Assembly (NCBI RefSeq): GCF_014654615.1
Contig: NZ_BNBB01000023.1
Location: forward strand, 1 to 64,000
DNA from: Streptosporangium violaceochromogenes
Lineage (GTDB): Bacteria > Actinomycetota > Actinomycetes > Streptosporangiales > Streptosporangiaceae
Direction: 5' to 3'
Length of the DNA stretch: 64,000 nucleotides
A program made the translations under genes and the position numbers. This document shows, in pieces, positions 33,399 to 42,460 of the stretch. Positions within the stretch are counted from its first letter, which is position 1, and the number at the start of each line of letters is the position of its first letter. The notes under the pieces were generated by a model. That model saw only the letters and a program-made list of their open reading frames with translations. It did no database searches and was not told the origin of the DNA.

Positions 33399-34904
33399 AT
33401 GGGATTGGACGTCTGGCTTCTTCTTGGCGCGGGAATCGTCATCGCCGCGATCGTCGCGGTACGGATCGCCCACCGGAGCGGGCTCCCCAGCCTTCTGATC
33501 TTCCTGGGGTTCGGCCTGCTCATCGGCGAGTCGGGTCTCGGCCTCCAGTTCGAGAACCCGGTCCTCGCCCAGCAGATCGGTCTGAGCGCCCTGGCGGTCA
33601 TTCTGGCCGAAGGTGGGCTGACCACCAACTGGCACCATGTGAAACGTTCCATCCCCACGGCACTGGTGCTGGCCACCGTCGGGATCGGGGTCAGCATCGC
33701 CGCCGTCGCGGCCCCGGTTCACCTGCTGCTCGGCATGGACTGGCGGACCGCGCTCCTGCTTGGAGCGATCCTGGCCTCCACCGACGCCGCGGCCGTCTTC
33801 TCCGTGCTGCGCCGCCTTCCCCTGCCCTCGCGCCTGGCCGGCGTGCTGGAGGCCGAGTCCGGGTTCAACGACGCGCCCACCGTCATCGCGGTGACGCTGC
33901 TGAGCGCCTCCACCTCCCCCAGCCTGGGCGGCGCGGTGCTGATGGTCGGCGTCGAGCTGCTCATCGGCGCCGCGGTCGGCCTGGCCGTCGGCCCCATCGG
34001 CGTGTACGCGCTGCGCCGCATCGCGCTGCCCGTCTCCGGCCTGTACCCGATCGCGGTGCTCGCCCTGGCGTTCGTCGCCTACGCCGGCGCCGTACTCGTG
34101 CACGGCAGCGGCTTCCTGGCCGTCTACCTCGCCTCCCTCGTCATGGGCAACTCCCGCATGCCCCACCGGGCCTCCTCCAGGGGGTTCGCCGAGGGGGTGG
34201 CCTGGCTGGCCCAGATCGGCCTGTTCGTCATGCTCGGCATGCTGGCCAGCCCCTCGGAGATGCCCTCGGCGATCATCCCGGGCCTGGTCGCCGGGCTCAT
34301 CCTGGTCGCGGTGGCCCGGCCGCTGTCGATCGTGCTCTCCGCCTTCCTGGTACGGCTGGCGCGGGTCGACCGGCTCAACTGGCGGGAGCAGGCCTTCCTG
34401 TCCTGGGCGGGCCTGCGCGGCGCGGTCCCCATCGTGCTCGCCACCATCCCCTGGGCCGCCAGCTCGGTTCACAACGGCACGGCCAAGCTCGTGTTCAACG
34501 AGGTCTTCGTCATCGTCGTCGTCTACACGCTGCTCCAGGGGCCGACCCTGCCCTTCGTGGCGAGGGTGCTCGGCCTGGCCACCCCCGACGAGGCCCGTGA
34601 CCTGGAGGTGGAGTCGGCCCCCCTGGAGGAGCTCAACGCCGACCTGCTGCAGATCAAGGTTCCGCCGACCTCAAGGCTCCACGGCGTGGAGATCTTCGAG
34701 CTGAGACTGCCCGCCGACGCCCAGGTCGCGCTGATCGTCAGGGACGGCCGGACGTTCGTCCCCACGGACTCGACGAGGATCAGGATCGACGACCAGCTGC
34801 TGGTGGTGACCAGCGCGACCTGCCGGGAACCCGTCGAGCGCCGGATGAAGGCCATCAGCCGCCGAGGTAAACTCGCCGGCTGGTTCGGCGAACTGGGAAC
34901 CTGA
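33399..34904 (+). CDS. CPA1 cation/proton antiporter with TrkA-C domain
   Basis: A 501-residue K+ or Na+/H+ antiporter of the NhaP2/CvrA type. About twelve membrane segments occupy residues 1-395, with the transport-core signature GAILASTDAAAVFSVLRRLP, the Glu-containing VLEAESGFNDAPTVIAVTL, and AFLSWAGLRGAVPIVLATIP. The cytosolic tail (NADLLQIKVPPTSRLHGVEI ... RIDDQLLVVTS) is a TrkA-C/RCK_C domain that binds a regulatory ligand. The gene begins 49 bp after the cyclo-ligase. Confidence 0.92.
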   Translation: MGLDVWLLLGAGIVIAAIVAVRIAHRSGLPSLLIFLGFGLLIGESGLGLQFENPVLAQQIGLSALAVILAEGGLTTNWHHVKRSIPTALVLATVGIGVSIAAVAAPVHLLLGMDWRTALLLGAILASTDAAAVFSVLRRLPLPSRLAGVLEAESGFNDAPTVIAVTLLSASTSPSLGGAVLMVGVELLIGAAVGLAVGPIGVYALRRIALPVSGLYPIAVLALAFVAYAGAVLVHGSGFLAVYLASLVMGNSRMPHRASSRGFAEGVAWLAQIGLFVMLGMLASPSEMPSAIIPGLVAGLILVAVARPLSIVLSAFLVRLARVDRLNWREQAFLSWAGLRGAVPIVLATIPWAASSVHNGTAKLVFNEVFVIVVVYTLLQGPTLPFVARVLGLATPDEARDLEVESAPLEELNADLLQIKVPPTSRLHGVEIFELRLPADAQVALIVRDGRTFVPTDSTRIRIDDQLLVVTSATCREPVERRMKAISRRGKLAGWFGELGT

Positions 34905-35024
34905 CCACCCGAAATTCCATATGGAATGCGACAGATCCGACTCGCGTTTATGCTTGTCGGCTGCCTATCATTAGCAGTCGCGCCAGGAGAGTGCCAGTCG
35001 GCGCGGACACCAGAGGAGGAGCGC

Positions 35025-35345
35025 GTGCCCACCTACCAGTACGCCTGCAGTGCCTGCGGCAACGAGTTCGACATCGTCCAGAAGTTCTCCGACGATGCGC
35101 TCACCGAGTGCCCGGCCTGCTCCGGCGAGCTTCGCAAGGTGTTCTCCGCGGTCGGAATCGTCTTCAAGGGCTCGGGCTTCTACCGCACCGACAGCCGCTC
35201 CTCCTCGTCCAGCACCGTCGGCTCGGCCACCTCCTCGGCGTCGGGCTCCACCGAGACGAAGTCCGCCGACTCCGCGCCCTCCGCCTCCCCGTCCACGGAG
35301 TCCAAGCCCGCCGCGACGAGCAGCCCGGCCCCCGCGGCCACCTGA
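35025..35345 (+). CDS. FmdB-type zinc-ribbon protein
   Basis: A 106-residue protein. The first 50 residues are the FmdB-like zinc ribbon (VPTYQYACSACGNEFDIVQK, CPACSGELRKVF), with the two CxxC knuckles. The rest is a Ser/Thr/Ala/Pro-rich disordered tail. GTG 35025 follows GAGGAGGAGCGC and gives the invariant MPTYxYxC start; the longer frame from 34926 does not match the family. Often found near mscL and 5-formyl-THF cyclo-ligase, as here. Exact function unknown. Confidence 0.92.
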   Translation: MPTYQYACSACGNEFDIVQKFSDDALTECPACSGELRKVFSAVGIVFKGSGFYRTDSRSSSSSTVGSATSSASGSTETKSADSAPSASPSTESKPAATSSPAPAAT

Positions 35346-35409
35346 CCCGGCCTCGCCGTACCCCGCGGCGCGACGGGCGACGACGCCGGCCGCCGAGGCG
35401 GCCACGGTC

Positions 35410-37440
35410 TCAGCCGCGGGGACGATCCGAGGTCGAGCCGAGCATCTCGCGGGGCAGCCTGTCCAGCAGTTCGCGCAGCCCGGGGTGCTCGGCGGGGTTC
35501 CAGTCGCGGATCAGCCGCCCCAGCCCCTCACGGGCCTCCGCCACCAGCAGGCCGGCCGCCCGCTCACCGGCCGGGGTGAGTTCGAGCGTCCCTTCCGCGC
35601 CGTCCCCCTCCGCCCGGCGGGCCAGCCCTCGCTCGACGAGCAGATCGGCGTACGGCCTCGTCCGGTCGACCGTCACCCCCGCCCGCCTGGCCAGCTCGGC
35701 GCTCTCCTGCCGGCCCCTGGTGCCCAGCCGCGCGATCAGCCACACCGAGCCGGGCGGCAGGTCCAGGTGCGCCAGGGCGCCCAGGCGACGGTAGTAGTCC
35801 CTGCGCATGTCGGCGTCGGCCAGCCGCCACAGCCCGCGCTCGACCTCGGCGAGCGAGGACCGCTCGGCGGGCACGGCCCCGTAGCACTCTCCCAGATCGG
35901 GCGCCTTGGTGGTCTCCCGCAGCGGAAGCTCCGGCAGCAGCCACGCCACGGCGAAGGCGACCAGCACCACCGGCACGCTGTAGAGGAACACCTGCGCGAT
36001 CGCGTCGGAGTAGGCCGTGATAAACATCGTGGCGGCCTGGGGCGGCAACCTCTTGACGATCTCGGGGTCCGACTGGACCGCCTTCTCCAGGCCGGGCGGG
36101 AGCCGTACGGCCCGTGACAGCCCGGCCAGGTCCGCGGTGAGCCGCGAGGTGAAGACCGATCCGGCGATCGCCACGCCGAAGGAGCCCCCGATGGAGCGGA
36201 AGAACGTGGCCCCCGAGGTGGCCACCCCGAGTTCCTCGAAGCCGACGGCGTTCTGCACCACGATCACCAGCACCTGCATCACCATGCCGATGCCCACGCC
36301 CAGGACGAGCAGGTACGCGCTCAGCTCGGGGGCGGAGATGTCCGGCCGCACCCGGGAGAGCAGGAAAAGGCCGGCCGCCGCCACCGCGGTGCCGGTGATC
36401 GGAAAGACCTTGTACCTCCCCGTCCTGGTGATGACCTGCCCGGCGGCGATCGAGGTCAGCAGCATGCCCGCCATCATCGGCAGCAGGTGGATCCCCGACA
36501 GCGTGGGCGAGACCCCCTGGACGACCTGGAAGAACAGCGGCATGTACGTGAGCGGCCCGAACATCGCGAACCCCACGGAGAAGCCGATCAGCGACGCCAC
36601 GTTGAACGCCTTCAGCGCGAACAGGTGCGGCGGCAGCACCGGTTCGGCGGCCCGCCGCCCGGCCCACCACCAGAGCGCCAGCAGCACGGACGCGGCCAGC
36701 ACCAGCCCGATGATCACCGGGTCTCCCCAGGAGTAGGCGGTCCCACCCCAGGTGGTGATGAGCACCAGGCACGCGGCGGCGGTGCCGAGGAGGACGATGC
36801 CGGGATAGTCGATGACGTGACGCCCGCGATCCGCGACGGACGGCAGCGCGGAGGAGATCACGGCCAGCGCGAGGATTCCGAGCGGGAGGTTGACGTAGAA
36901 GACCCAGTGCCACGACAGGTGGTCCACGAAAAGCCCGCCGAGCAGCGGCCCGGCCACGCTGGCCACGGCGAACACCGCGCCGAAGAACCCCTGGTACCTC
37001 CCCCGCTCACGGATCGGCACGACGTCACCGACGATCGCCTGGGCCAGCACCATGAGTCCCCCGCCGCCGAACCCCTGCAGGGCGCGGAAGAGGATCAGCT
37101 CCCCCATGTTCCGTGACAGGCCGCAGAGGGCCGAGCCGGCCAGGAAGATGACGATCGCGCCCTGGAAGAGCCGCTTCCTGCCGTACTGGTCGCCGAGCTT
37201 GCCCCACAGCGGCGTGGAGACCGTCGAGGCGAGCATGTAGGCGGTGACCACCCAGGAGAGCTGCCGCAGTCCGCCCAGGTCGCCGACGATCGTCGGCAGC
37301 GCGGTCGAGACGATCGTCTGGTCGAGGGCGGCGAGGAGCATGCCCAGCATGAGCGCGCCGATGATGAGGCCCGGTCCGCGCCCCCGCCGGGCCTCCCGAA
37401 CGTTCCCACCGGCCGCCGACCGAGGCTCATGGGCACCCAT
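35410..37440 (-). CDS. DHA2 MFS exporter fused to a winged-helix domain
   Basis: A 676-residue protein. Residues about 25-510 form a 14-helix drug:H+ antiporter (EmrB/QacA type) with motif A (GKLGDQYGRKR), motif C-like sequences and LDQTIVSTALPTIVGDLGGL. Residues about 530-670 are soluble and read as a MarR/PadR-like winged helix: DLPPGSVWLIARLGTRG, SAELARRAGVTVDRTRPYAD, LLVERGLARRAEGD, LELTPAGERAAG. The fusion would tether a DNA- or ligand-binding domain to an exporter; such fusions occur in actinobacteria. It faces mtnP divergently. Confidence 0.9.
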   Translation of the reverse strand: MGAHEPRSAAGGNVREARRGRGPGLIIGALMLGMLLAALDQTIVSTALPTIVGDLGGLRQLSWVVTAYMLASTVSTPLWGKLGDQYGRKRLFQGAIVIFLAGSALCGLSRNMGELILFRALQGFGGGGLMVLAQAIVGDVVPIRERGRYQGFFGAVFAVASVAGPLLGGLFVDHLSWHWVFYVNLPLGILALAVISSALPSVADRGRHVIDYPGIVLLGTAAACLVLITTWGGTAYSWGDPVIIGLVLAASVLLALWWWAGRRAAEPVLPPHLFALKAFNVASLIGFSVGFAMFGPLTYMPLFFQVVQGVSPTLSGIHLLPMMAGMLLTSIAAGQVITRTGRYKVFPITGTAVAAAGLFLLSRVRPDISAPELSAYLLVLGVGIGMVMQVLVIVVQNAVGFEELGVATSGATFFRSIGGSFGVAIAGSVFTSRLTADLAGLSRAVRLPPGLEKAVQSDPEIVKRLPPQAATMFITAYSDAIAQVFLYSVPVVLVAFAVAWLLPELPLRETTKAPDLGECYGAVPAERSSLAEVERGLWRLADADMRRDYYRRLGALAHLDLPPGSVWLIARLGTRGRQESAELARRAGVTVDRTRPYADLLVERGLARRAEGDGAEGTLELTPAGERAAGLLVAEAREGLGRLIRDWNPAEHPGLRELLDRLPREMLGSTSDRPRG

Positions 37441-37617
37441 ATCGACCCCCCGACCGATATACGGCAGAGCATACCCAGCGTGATCAGATCACCACACATC
37501 AGGCGGCTTCCGTCGCCGCGTTCCCTTATCCACAGGACCCGAGAATGCCTCGGCGATATCCACAGGATGACGATCGCGGCTCCTCGGCCACCCGTCAGGG
37601 CGGCTAACCTCTGCGCC

Positions 37618-38427
37618 ATGGTCACTAACGCGGACATCGGGGTCATCGGCGGCTCAGGCCTTTACTCTCTGCTCGACGACGCGGCAGAGGTGGAGATCAC
37701 CACACCGTACGGCCCGCCCAGCGACGCCGTCACCGTCGGACGGATCGGATCACGATCGGTGGCCTTCCTCCCCCGCCACGGCCGTGACCACCGCTTTCCT
37801 CCTCATCTCATCCCCTATCGCGCCAATCTGTGGGCCCTGCGATCCCTGGGCGTCCGCCAGATCCTCGCTCCCAGCGCGGTCGGCTCCCTGCGTCCCGAGC
37901 TCGGCCCCGGCGCCCTGGTCGTGCCCGACCAGCTCGTCGACCGCACCTCCGGCCGCCCCCAGAGCTACTACGACGCCGGCGGTGTCGTGCACGTCGCCTT
38001 CGCCGACCCCTACTGCCCCGCCGGCCGCGCGACGGCCGTCTCCACCGCCCGCTCCGCCGGGTGGGACGTCACCGAAGACGGCACCCTGGTCGTCATCGAG
38101 GGGCCTCGCTTCTCCACCCGCGCCGAGTCGCGCTGGTTCACCTCCAACGGCTGGACGATCGTCGGCATGACCGGTTTCCCCGAGTCCGTCCTCGCCCGCG
38201 AGCTCGCCCTCTGTTACACCACGCTGTCCCTGGTCACCGACCACGACGCCGGTGTCGAGGCCGGTGAGGGGGTCACCCACGAGGAGGTTCTCGCCTTCTT
38301 CGCCGCCAACGTCACCCGCATGCGCTCCCTCATCGCCGATGTCGTCACCGCCCTTCCCGAAGAGCGGGCCTGCCCCTGCTCCCACGCCCTGGACGGCCTC
38401 CGCCTTCCCTTCGAGCTTCCCGGCTGA
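37618..38427 (+). CDS. mtnP: S-methyl-5'-thioadenosine phosphorylase
   Basis: A 269-residue purine-nucleoside-phosphorylase-fold enzyme that splits methylthioadenosine to adenine and methylthioribose-1-phosphate in methionine salvage. Motifs include IGVIGGSGLYSLLDD, the phosphate site FLPRHGRDHRFPPHLIPYRA, LAPSAVGSLRPELGPGALVV, VIEGPRFSTRAESRWF and NGWTIVGMTGFPESVLAREL. The ATG at 37618 is chosen because earlier in-frame starts extend into the promoter of the MFS gene. Confidence 0.93.
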   Translation: MVTNADIGVIGGSGLYSLLDDAAEVEITTPYGPPSDAVTVGRIGSRSVAFLPRHGRDHRFPPHLIPYRANLWALRSLGVRQILAPSAVGSLRPELGPGALVVPDQLVDRTSGRPQSYYDAGGVVHVAFADPYCPAGRATAVSTARSAGWDVTEDGTLVVIEGPRFSTRAESRWFTSNGWTIVGMTGFPESVLARELALCYTTLSLVTDHDAGVEAGEGVTHEEVLAFFAANVTRMRSLIADVVTALPEERACPCSHALDGLRLPFELPG

Positions 38428-38625
38428 CCCCTCCTCCGTCTCCTCTCTCCCTTGCCCCGGTGAGCCCTGGAGCAGGCGTCTTGCCCCCGGTGAGCCCCTT
38501 GAAGCAGGCATCCGAAGACCTGTCCCCCGGCAGGTCCGCCGGCGCCGTGCCCACGTGGCGGGCCGACGCGCCCCTCTCCCTCCGATCTCTCCTCTCTCCT
38601 GTCTCTCCTCTCCTCTGGAGCGGTC

Positions 38626-39294
38626 ATGCCCGTCCCTCTCCCCGAGCCGGTGATGCGCGCGCTCCACCGCCTCGCCGGCCGTCGTCATCGTCTGTCAGGG
38701 CGTCGCCACCGCCTCGCCGCCGCCGTCACCGCCGCCCTGGCGACGCTCTGCGCCATGATCGGACTGCGCCCCGTCACCGCGTCGGTGACCGTCCTGGCGG
38801 CGGCCAAAGACCTTCCCGGCGGCGCGTTGAACGCCACCGACCTGAAACCCGTCCTCCTGCACCCCGACACGGTCCCCGACGGAGCTCTGACACCCGGCAC
38901 ACCGGTCGCCGGGAAGATTCTGACCGGTCCCGTGCGGCGGGGAGAGCCCCTGACGGACGTCCGCCTGCTCGGCCCCGGCCTGCTGTCCGCCCACGGCCGG
39001 GGCGCGGTCGCCACCCCCGTCCGGGTCGCCGACGCGCAGACCGCGCGGCTGCTGTCACCCGGCGACGTCGTGAGCGTGCTCGCCGCCACCTCGCGCTGGG
39101 ACGGCTCCGCCCCGGCCCGGAGCGTCGCCGAGGACGTCACGGTCCTCGCCGTCCCGGGCGGCGAGCCGGACCGAGGCGCTCTCGTCGTGCTGGCGACCAC
39201 CTCGGCGCAGGCGGTCGATCTGGCCTCGGCGCAGGCCGGAGGCCATCTGTCGATTACCATCGGCTCGCGTGCGGGACACTTTCCTTCCCCTTGA
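38626..39294 (+). CDS. SAF-domain (CpaB/RcpC-like) exported protein
   Basis: A 222-residue protein with one N-terminal membrane anchor (AAAVTAALATLCAMIGLRPV) and an SAF domain (TVLAAAKDLPGGALNATDLK, GKILTGPVRRGEPLTDVRLL), as in flagellar/pilus chaperones and CpaB. Residues about 120-215 continue the RcpC/CpaB-like beta domain (LLSPGDVVSVLAATS). It commonly precedes mscL in actinobacteria, as here with 64 bp between. A cell-surface assembly role is inferred. Confidence 0.85.
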   Translation: MPVPLPEPVMRALHRLAGRRHRLSGRRHRLAAAVTAALATLCAMIGLRPVTASVTVLAAAKDLPGGALNATDLKPVLLHPDTVPDGALTPGTPVAGKILTGPVRRGEPLTDVRLLGPGLLSAHGRGAVATPVRVADAQTARLLSPGDVVSVLAATSRWDGSAPARSVAEDVTVLAVPGGEPDRGALVVLATTSAQAVDLASAQAGGHLSITIGSRAGHFPSP

Positions 39295-39358
39295 CGGAAC
39301 GAATACCCGCGCGACGCCGTACGCCAACGGCGAGTAAGCACGTGAACAAGGAGTGACC

Positions 39359-39763
39359 ATGCTCAACGGATTCAAGAAGTTCCTGCTGCGCGGCAACGTG
39401 GTGGAACTCGCCGTCGCCGTCGTGATCGGCGCCGCCTTCACCGCCGTCGTGACCTCATTCGTCAAGGACGTCCTGAACCCGTTGATCGCGGCGATCGCCG
39501 GCCAGCCCGACTTCTCCTCCTTCAGCCTGTGGATCGGCACGACCGAGATCAAATACGGCCTCTTCCTCAACGCGCTGATCGCGTTCCTGATGGCCGCGGC
39601 CGTCCTCTACTTCCTGATCGTCCGCCCCTACGAGAGGATCTCGGCCTGGTTCGCCAAGGCGGAGGAGATCACCATGCGTGAGTGCCCGGAGTGCCTGTCG
39701 GAGATCCCCAGGGCCGCCACCCGCTGCGCCCACTGCACCGCCTCGGTGGCCCCTGTCGCGTAG
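39359..39763 (+). CDS. mscL: Large-conductance mechanosensitive channel, zinc-ribbon tail
   Basis: A 134-residue MscL that opens under membrane tension. It has the amphipathic N-terminus (MLNGFKKFLLRGNVVELAVA), the pore helix VVIGAAFTAVVTSFVKDVLN, and a second helix (LNALIAFLMAAAVLYFLIV). The C-terminal end is unusual: instead of a plain helical bundle it has ECPECLSEIPRAATRCAHC, a CxxC-x11-CxxC zinc ribbon. ATG 39359 is preceded by AAGGAG at 5 bp; a GTG at 39353 is less likely. Confidence 0.93.
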   Translation: MLNGFKKFLLRGNVVELAVAVVIGAAFTAVVTSFVKDVLNPLIAAIAGQPDFSSFSLWIGTTEIKYGLFLNALIAFLMAAAVLYFLIVRPYERISAWFAKAEEITMRECPECLSEIPRAATRCAHCTASVAPVA

Positions 39764-39840
39764 CGGTCTCTCCGGGAGAGAGTCGGCTCGGGGTCCTACT
39801 CCCGGCGGCCCGCTCGACGGGACCCCCCTGCCCAAGCGAT

Positions 39841-40962
39841 CTACAGCAGGGAACCCAACGCGGGGTCATACTCCCAATGCCACGGCTCGAAAGGACTGAC
39901 ATAGGCCCATTTCGGGTGCATCCACCCGAACTTCTTGCCGTTGGCCTCCAGCCAGTTGAACTCGGCCGACCGGAATCGCTCCACTCCCCCGCACAGGTCC
40001 ACGGCGAGCCCAAGACCGTGGTTGCTGCGGCCGGGAACGGCGGCGAACCCCGGTCGCCGGTAGTAGACCGACTGCTGCTCTGCCAGGCTCCGGTAGCTGT
40101 CGGTGACGCACATGGGTCTGCCGAACTGCCTGCGGTAGGCCTCGTTGAGGCTGATGAAGGCGATCGCCGCGTCGCCCCTCAGCTGGTTGCCCTGCTGCTG
40201 CAGAGGACACAGGTAGGCCTTCGGGATCAGCCCGTTGGGAAACTCGTTCGCCGAGGAGGCGGCCCGCGTCGGGTCACACCCGCCGGCGGGGTTGCCGGAC
40301 CTGTCGACCTTGACGCCGAGCTTCACCAGCGCCTGGGTCAGCGACTTGACGATTTTCGCCGAGCGCGTCCGAAGCGTCTCGATCTCGGCCGCCATCTGCG
40401 CCTCCGAGAGAAGGTTCCCCGCCCGCAGTTCCTGCGCCTCGGCGGTGAGCCGCTCCTTTTCGGCCCGCAGGCGCCCGCCGTCCTCAAGGATCCTGTTACG
40501 CTCGGCCACAAGCTGGGTGACGTCGGCCATGGCCCGCAGAGTCGCCATGCCGGATGTGTCAGATGTGCCGGACAGCAGGATGATCGCGTCGCCGCCGATG
40601 GGCCGCTGGTAGAGCTGGCCGACCAGATCCGACAGCGGCTGCCGTATCTGCGTGAAGGCCCTCTCCGCGGCCTGCAGCTCGCGTAACGTGACCGCGAGTT
40701 TCTTCTCCGAGGCCCGGATCCTGGCCCGTCTCTGTTCCAGAGCCTTCGTCGCCGCCTCAAGGTCCCTGGCCGCCTTCTCCGCCTCACGCCGTAGCTCGGT
40801 GAGGTTGACGGGGACACGAAGCGGCCCGGTCAGGTTCATCCGCTCGCCGGCGGCGACGGGCCTGGCCTCGGCCGGCACCCGCCGTGCCGCGGCCACTCCC
40901 GGGAAAAGGAGAGACATCGTCGCGGCGACGGCGATCAGACCCGTTGATCGACGAGGTGGCAC
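39841..40962 (-). CDS. Exported VanY-like D,D-carboxypeptidase (M15B)
   Basis: A 373-residue exported protein. A signal peptide (AVAATMSLLFPGVAAARR) leads into a long coiled coil (about residues 50-200, for example EAEKAARDLEAATKALEQRR), as in NlpC- and LytM-associated hydrolases. The C-terminal peptidase has SYRSLAEQQSVYY, SNHGLGLAVDLCGGV (the HxxxxxxD zinc motif) and FEPWHWEY (the catalytic Glu/His end). It probably trims peptidoglycan stem peptides during growth. Its stop lies 77 bp from the mscL stop (convergent). Confidence 0.9.
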   Translation of the reverse strand: MPPRRSTGLIAVAATMSLLFPGVAAARRVPAEARPVAAGERMNLTGPLRVPVNLTELRREAEKAARDLEAATKALEQRRARIRASEKKLAVTLRELQAAERAFTQIRQPLSDLVGQLYQRPIGGDAIILLSGTSDTSGMATLRAMADVTQLVAERNRILEDGGRLRAEKERLTAEAQELRAGNLLSEAQMAAEIETLRTRSAKIVKSLTQALVKLGVKVDRSGNPAGGCDPTRAASSANEFPNGLIPKAYLCPLQQQGNQLRGDAAIAFISLNEAYRRQFGRPMCVTDSYRSLAEQQSVYYRRPGFAAVPGRSNHGLGLAVDLCGGVERFRSAEFNWLEANGKKFGWMHPKWAYVSPFEPWHWEYDPALGSLL

Positions 40963-41089
40963 GTTCGACCCCTCCGTTTGCGAACTCGTGACCTGGGCCA
41001 GGCACGCACGTTACTACAGCTCGCCAAGTGCCAGGGGCAGACTCTCGCAGCCGTTATGCGCCAAACACCCTATTTAGCAGCCGACCCCC

Positions 41090-41632
41090 TCAGGTCATTT
41101 GCCCCACTTGCTCCTTGCAGACCTCCCACAACCAGGTCTCTCGCCACTCACTGGGGCAGCCGAACCCGGGTCTGCTCCGCTCCGGCCTCGGCGTCCGGCT
41201 CACCCTCGGCTCCGGCGGCTTCCGAGGCGCACTCCCTCGGGTGACCGGAGGAACACCCACGCGGGCGGCCTCCCGTACCGAGGGGGGGACGTTCGTCACG
41301 ACCACCGGCGGCGCCCATCCCCCATAGACCCGGTCGGGCCTATGGGGAGGAGGCACGATCCGCGGTTCCAGCGGCACCCCCCGGACAGACGCAAGCGCGA
41401 TCGGCGCCACGCCGCCCGCATCCCCGCTCGCATCCCCGCTCGCACCCGCGCCCGCAGCCTTCGCCTCGGCGACGATCCCCTCGACAGCGCTCCGGTATCC
41501 CGTGAGCTCGGCGACCAGCAACCCCGCCGCGAGAAGCACCGGCGCCAGCATCGCCCCACACAGCACCACAGGCCGCAGTGCCCGCCGCCCCCGAATCCGC
41601 CTCCGCCGCCGCTCCATCACAGAGCGTGACAC
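41090..41632 (-). CDS. Single-pass membrane protein, unknown
   Basis: A 180-residue protein with a basic N-terminus, one transmembrane helix (VVLCGAMLAPVLLAAGLLVAE, within residues 23-43) and a Pro/Arg-rich extracytoplasmic part. The end has two cysteines (GFGCPSEWRETWLWEVCKEQ), which could form a disulfide. I do not recognise the family. The shorter start M6 (41617) is also possible. Confidence 0.55.
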   Translation of the reverse strand: MSRSVMERRRRRIRGRRALRPVVLCGAMLAPVLLAAGLLVAELTGYRSAVEGIVAEAKAAGAGASGDASGDAGGVAPIALASVRGVPLEPRIVPPPHRPDRVYGGWAPPVVVTNVPPSVREAARVGVPPVTRGSAPRKPPEPRVSRTPRPERSRPGFGCPSEWRETWLWEVCKEQVGQMT

Positions 41633-41773
41633 TAGTCACGCCCGCCTGGGGCACTCAGGTGCTTGCCACCCCTTTACCGCGGCTCAGCGAACCCGATAAC
41701 CCCCCACCTCCGATCAACCCCCCTCCGGTCGCACATCCACTCCCCACTTTCGCTACTCTTACAGGGAGCCCCT

Positions 41774-41846
41774 GCCTCCGTAGCTCAGGGGATAGAGCAC
41801 CGCTCTCCTAAAGCGGGTGTCGCATGTTCGAATCATGCCGGGGGCA
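41774..41846 (+). tRNA. tRNA-Arg (anticodon CCU)
   Basis: A complete cloverleaf: acceptor GCCTCCG pairs with CGGGGGC, D-arm GCTCAGGGGATAGAGC, anticodon arm CCGCT-CTCCTAA-AGCGG giving CCT, and T-arm GCATG-TTCGAAT-CATGC. The discriminator is A and CCA is not encoded. The variable DNA that follows suggests another possible integration hot spot. Confidence 0.95.
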
Positions 41847-42460
41847 CTCTTCCTACCAGCGGATACACCTCTGACCTGGGGTATCCATGATCGCATCTCT
41901 ACGCACAGGCAGCCAAGTGCAGCCGTAGGCAGCCCTGTGCCAGCGGTCACGGAATATACACGGAATGATCTTGAGGGTGTTTCCGCAGGTCGCGTCCCAG
42001 ATCGATGGACTACCAGCGCGCGGGAGCCTTCCGATTCCACTGCCCCCTCAGGCGCCGTGAGACTGCGGCCCTAGAGCCTGTGTCAAATTCGTCAGCTCCG
42101 CCCGCCACGCCAGATCCTCGTCCTCACCGGCAGGTGGGCACCACCTGCTCGATCGGCATCACCGACGCGATCCGCGCGATCACCTCCGACACGGTCCTCT
42201 CGCACACCACCGGCCTCAACTCGGCGCCCTCCCCAGCCCGGTCATCGGGCTGCGGGGACTGTTCACGCTGGGTCATCGGGTGTCCAGCGCCGCCCGCAGC
42301 GCCGACTCGGCCTGCAGCGCGGCCTTGCGTAACCTGGGAGTTCGGACGGGCCAGGCAGGACGCGACTTCAGGCCAGACGCAGCGCCTGGGAAGCCACTCA
42401 TCAGGCGGGTAAAACCCGCCGCGCAGGGAGACCCTTGATCCCATCCGAGTCAGCGAGGGG
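41847..42460. other. Variable stretch after tRNA-Arg, no assigned gene
   Basis: About 600 bp with no recognisable full gene. A 50-codon minus-strand frame (42128-42280, MTQREQSPQPDDRAGEGAEL onward) has a helix-like end but no family match. The stretch may be the remains of an element integrated at the tRNA 3' end; no repeat of that 3' end was spotted downstream. Confidence 0.35.

Noticed and set aside
38460..39356. 298-codon Arg/Pro-rich plus-strand frame
   Set aside because: Shadow of the SAF-domain gene in another frame.
41759..42040. 93-codon minus-strand frame across tRNA-Arg
   Set aside because: It contains the PGMIRTCDTRF...PLSYGG stretch that arises whenever a tRNA gene is translated on the opposite strand, a known false prediction.
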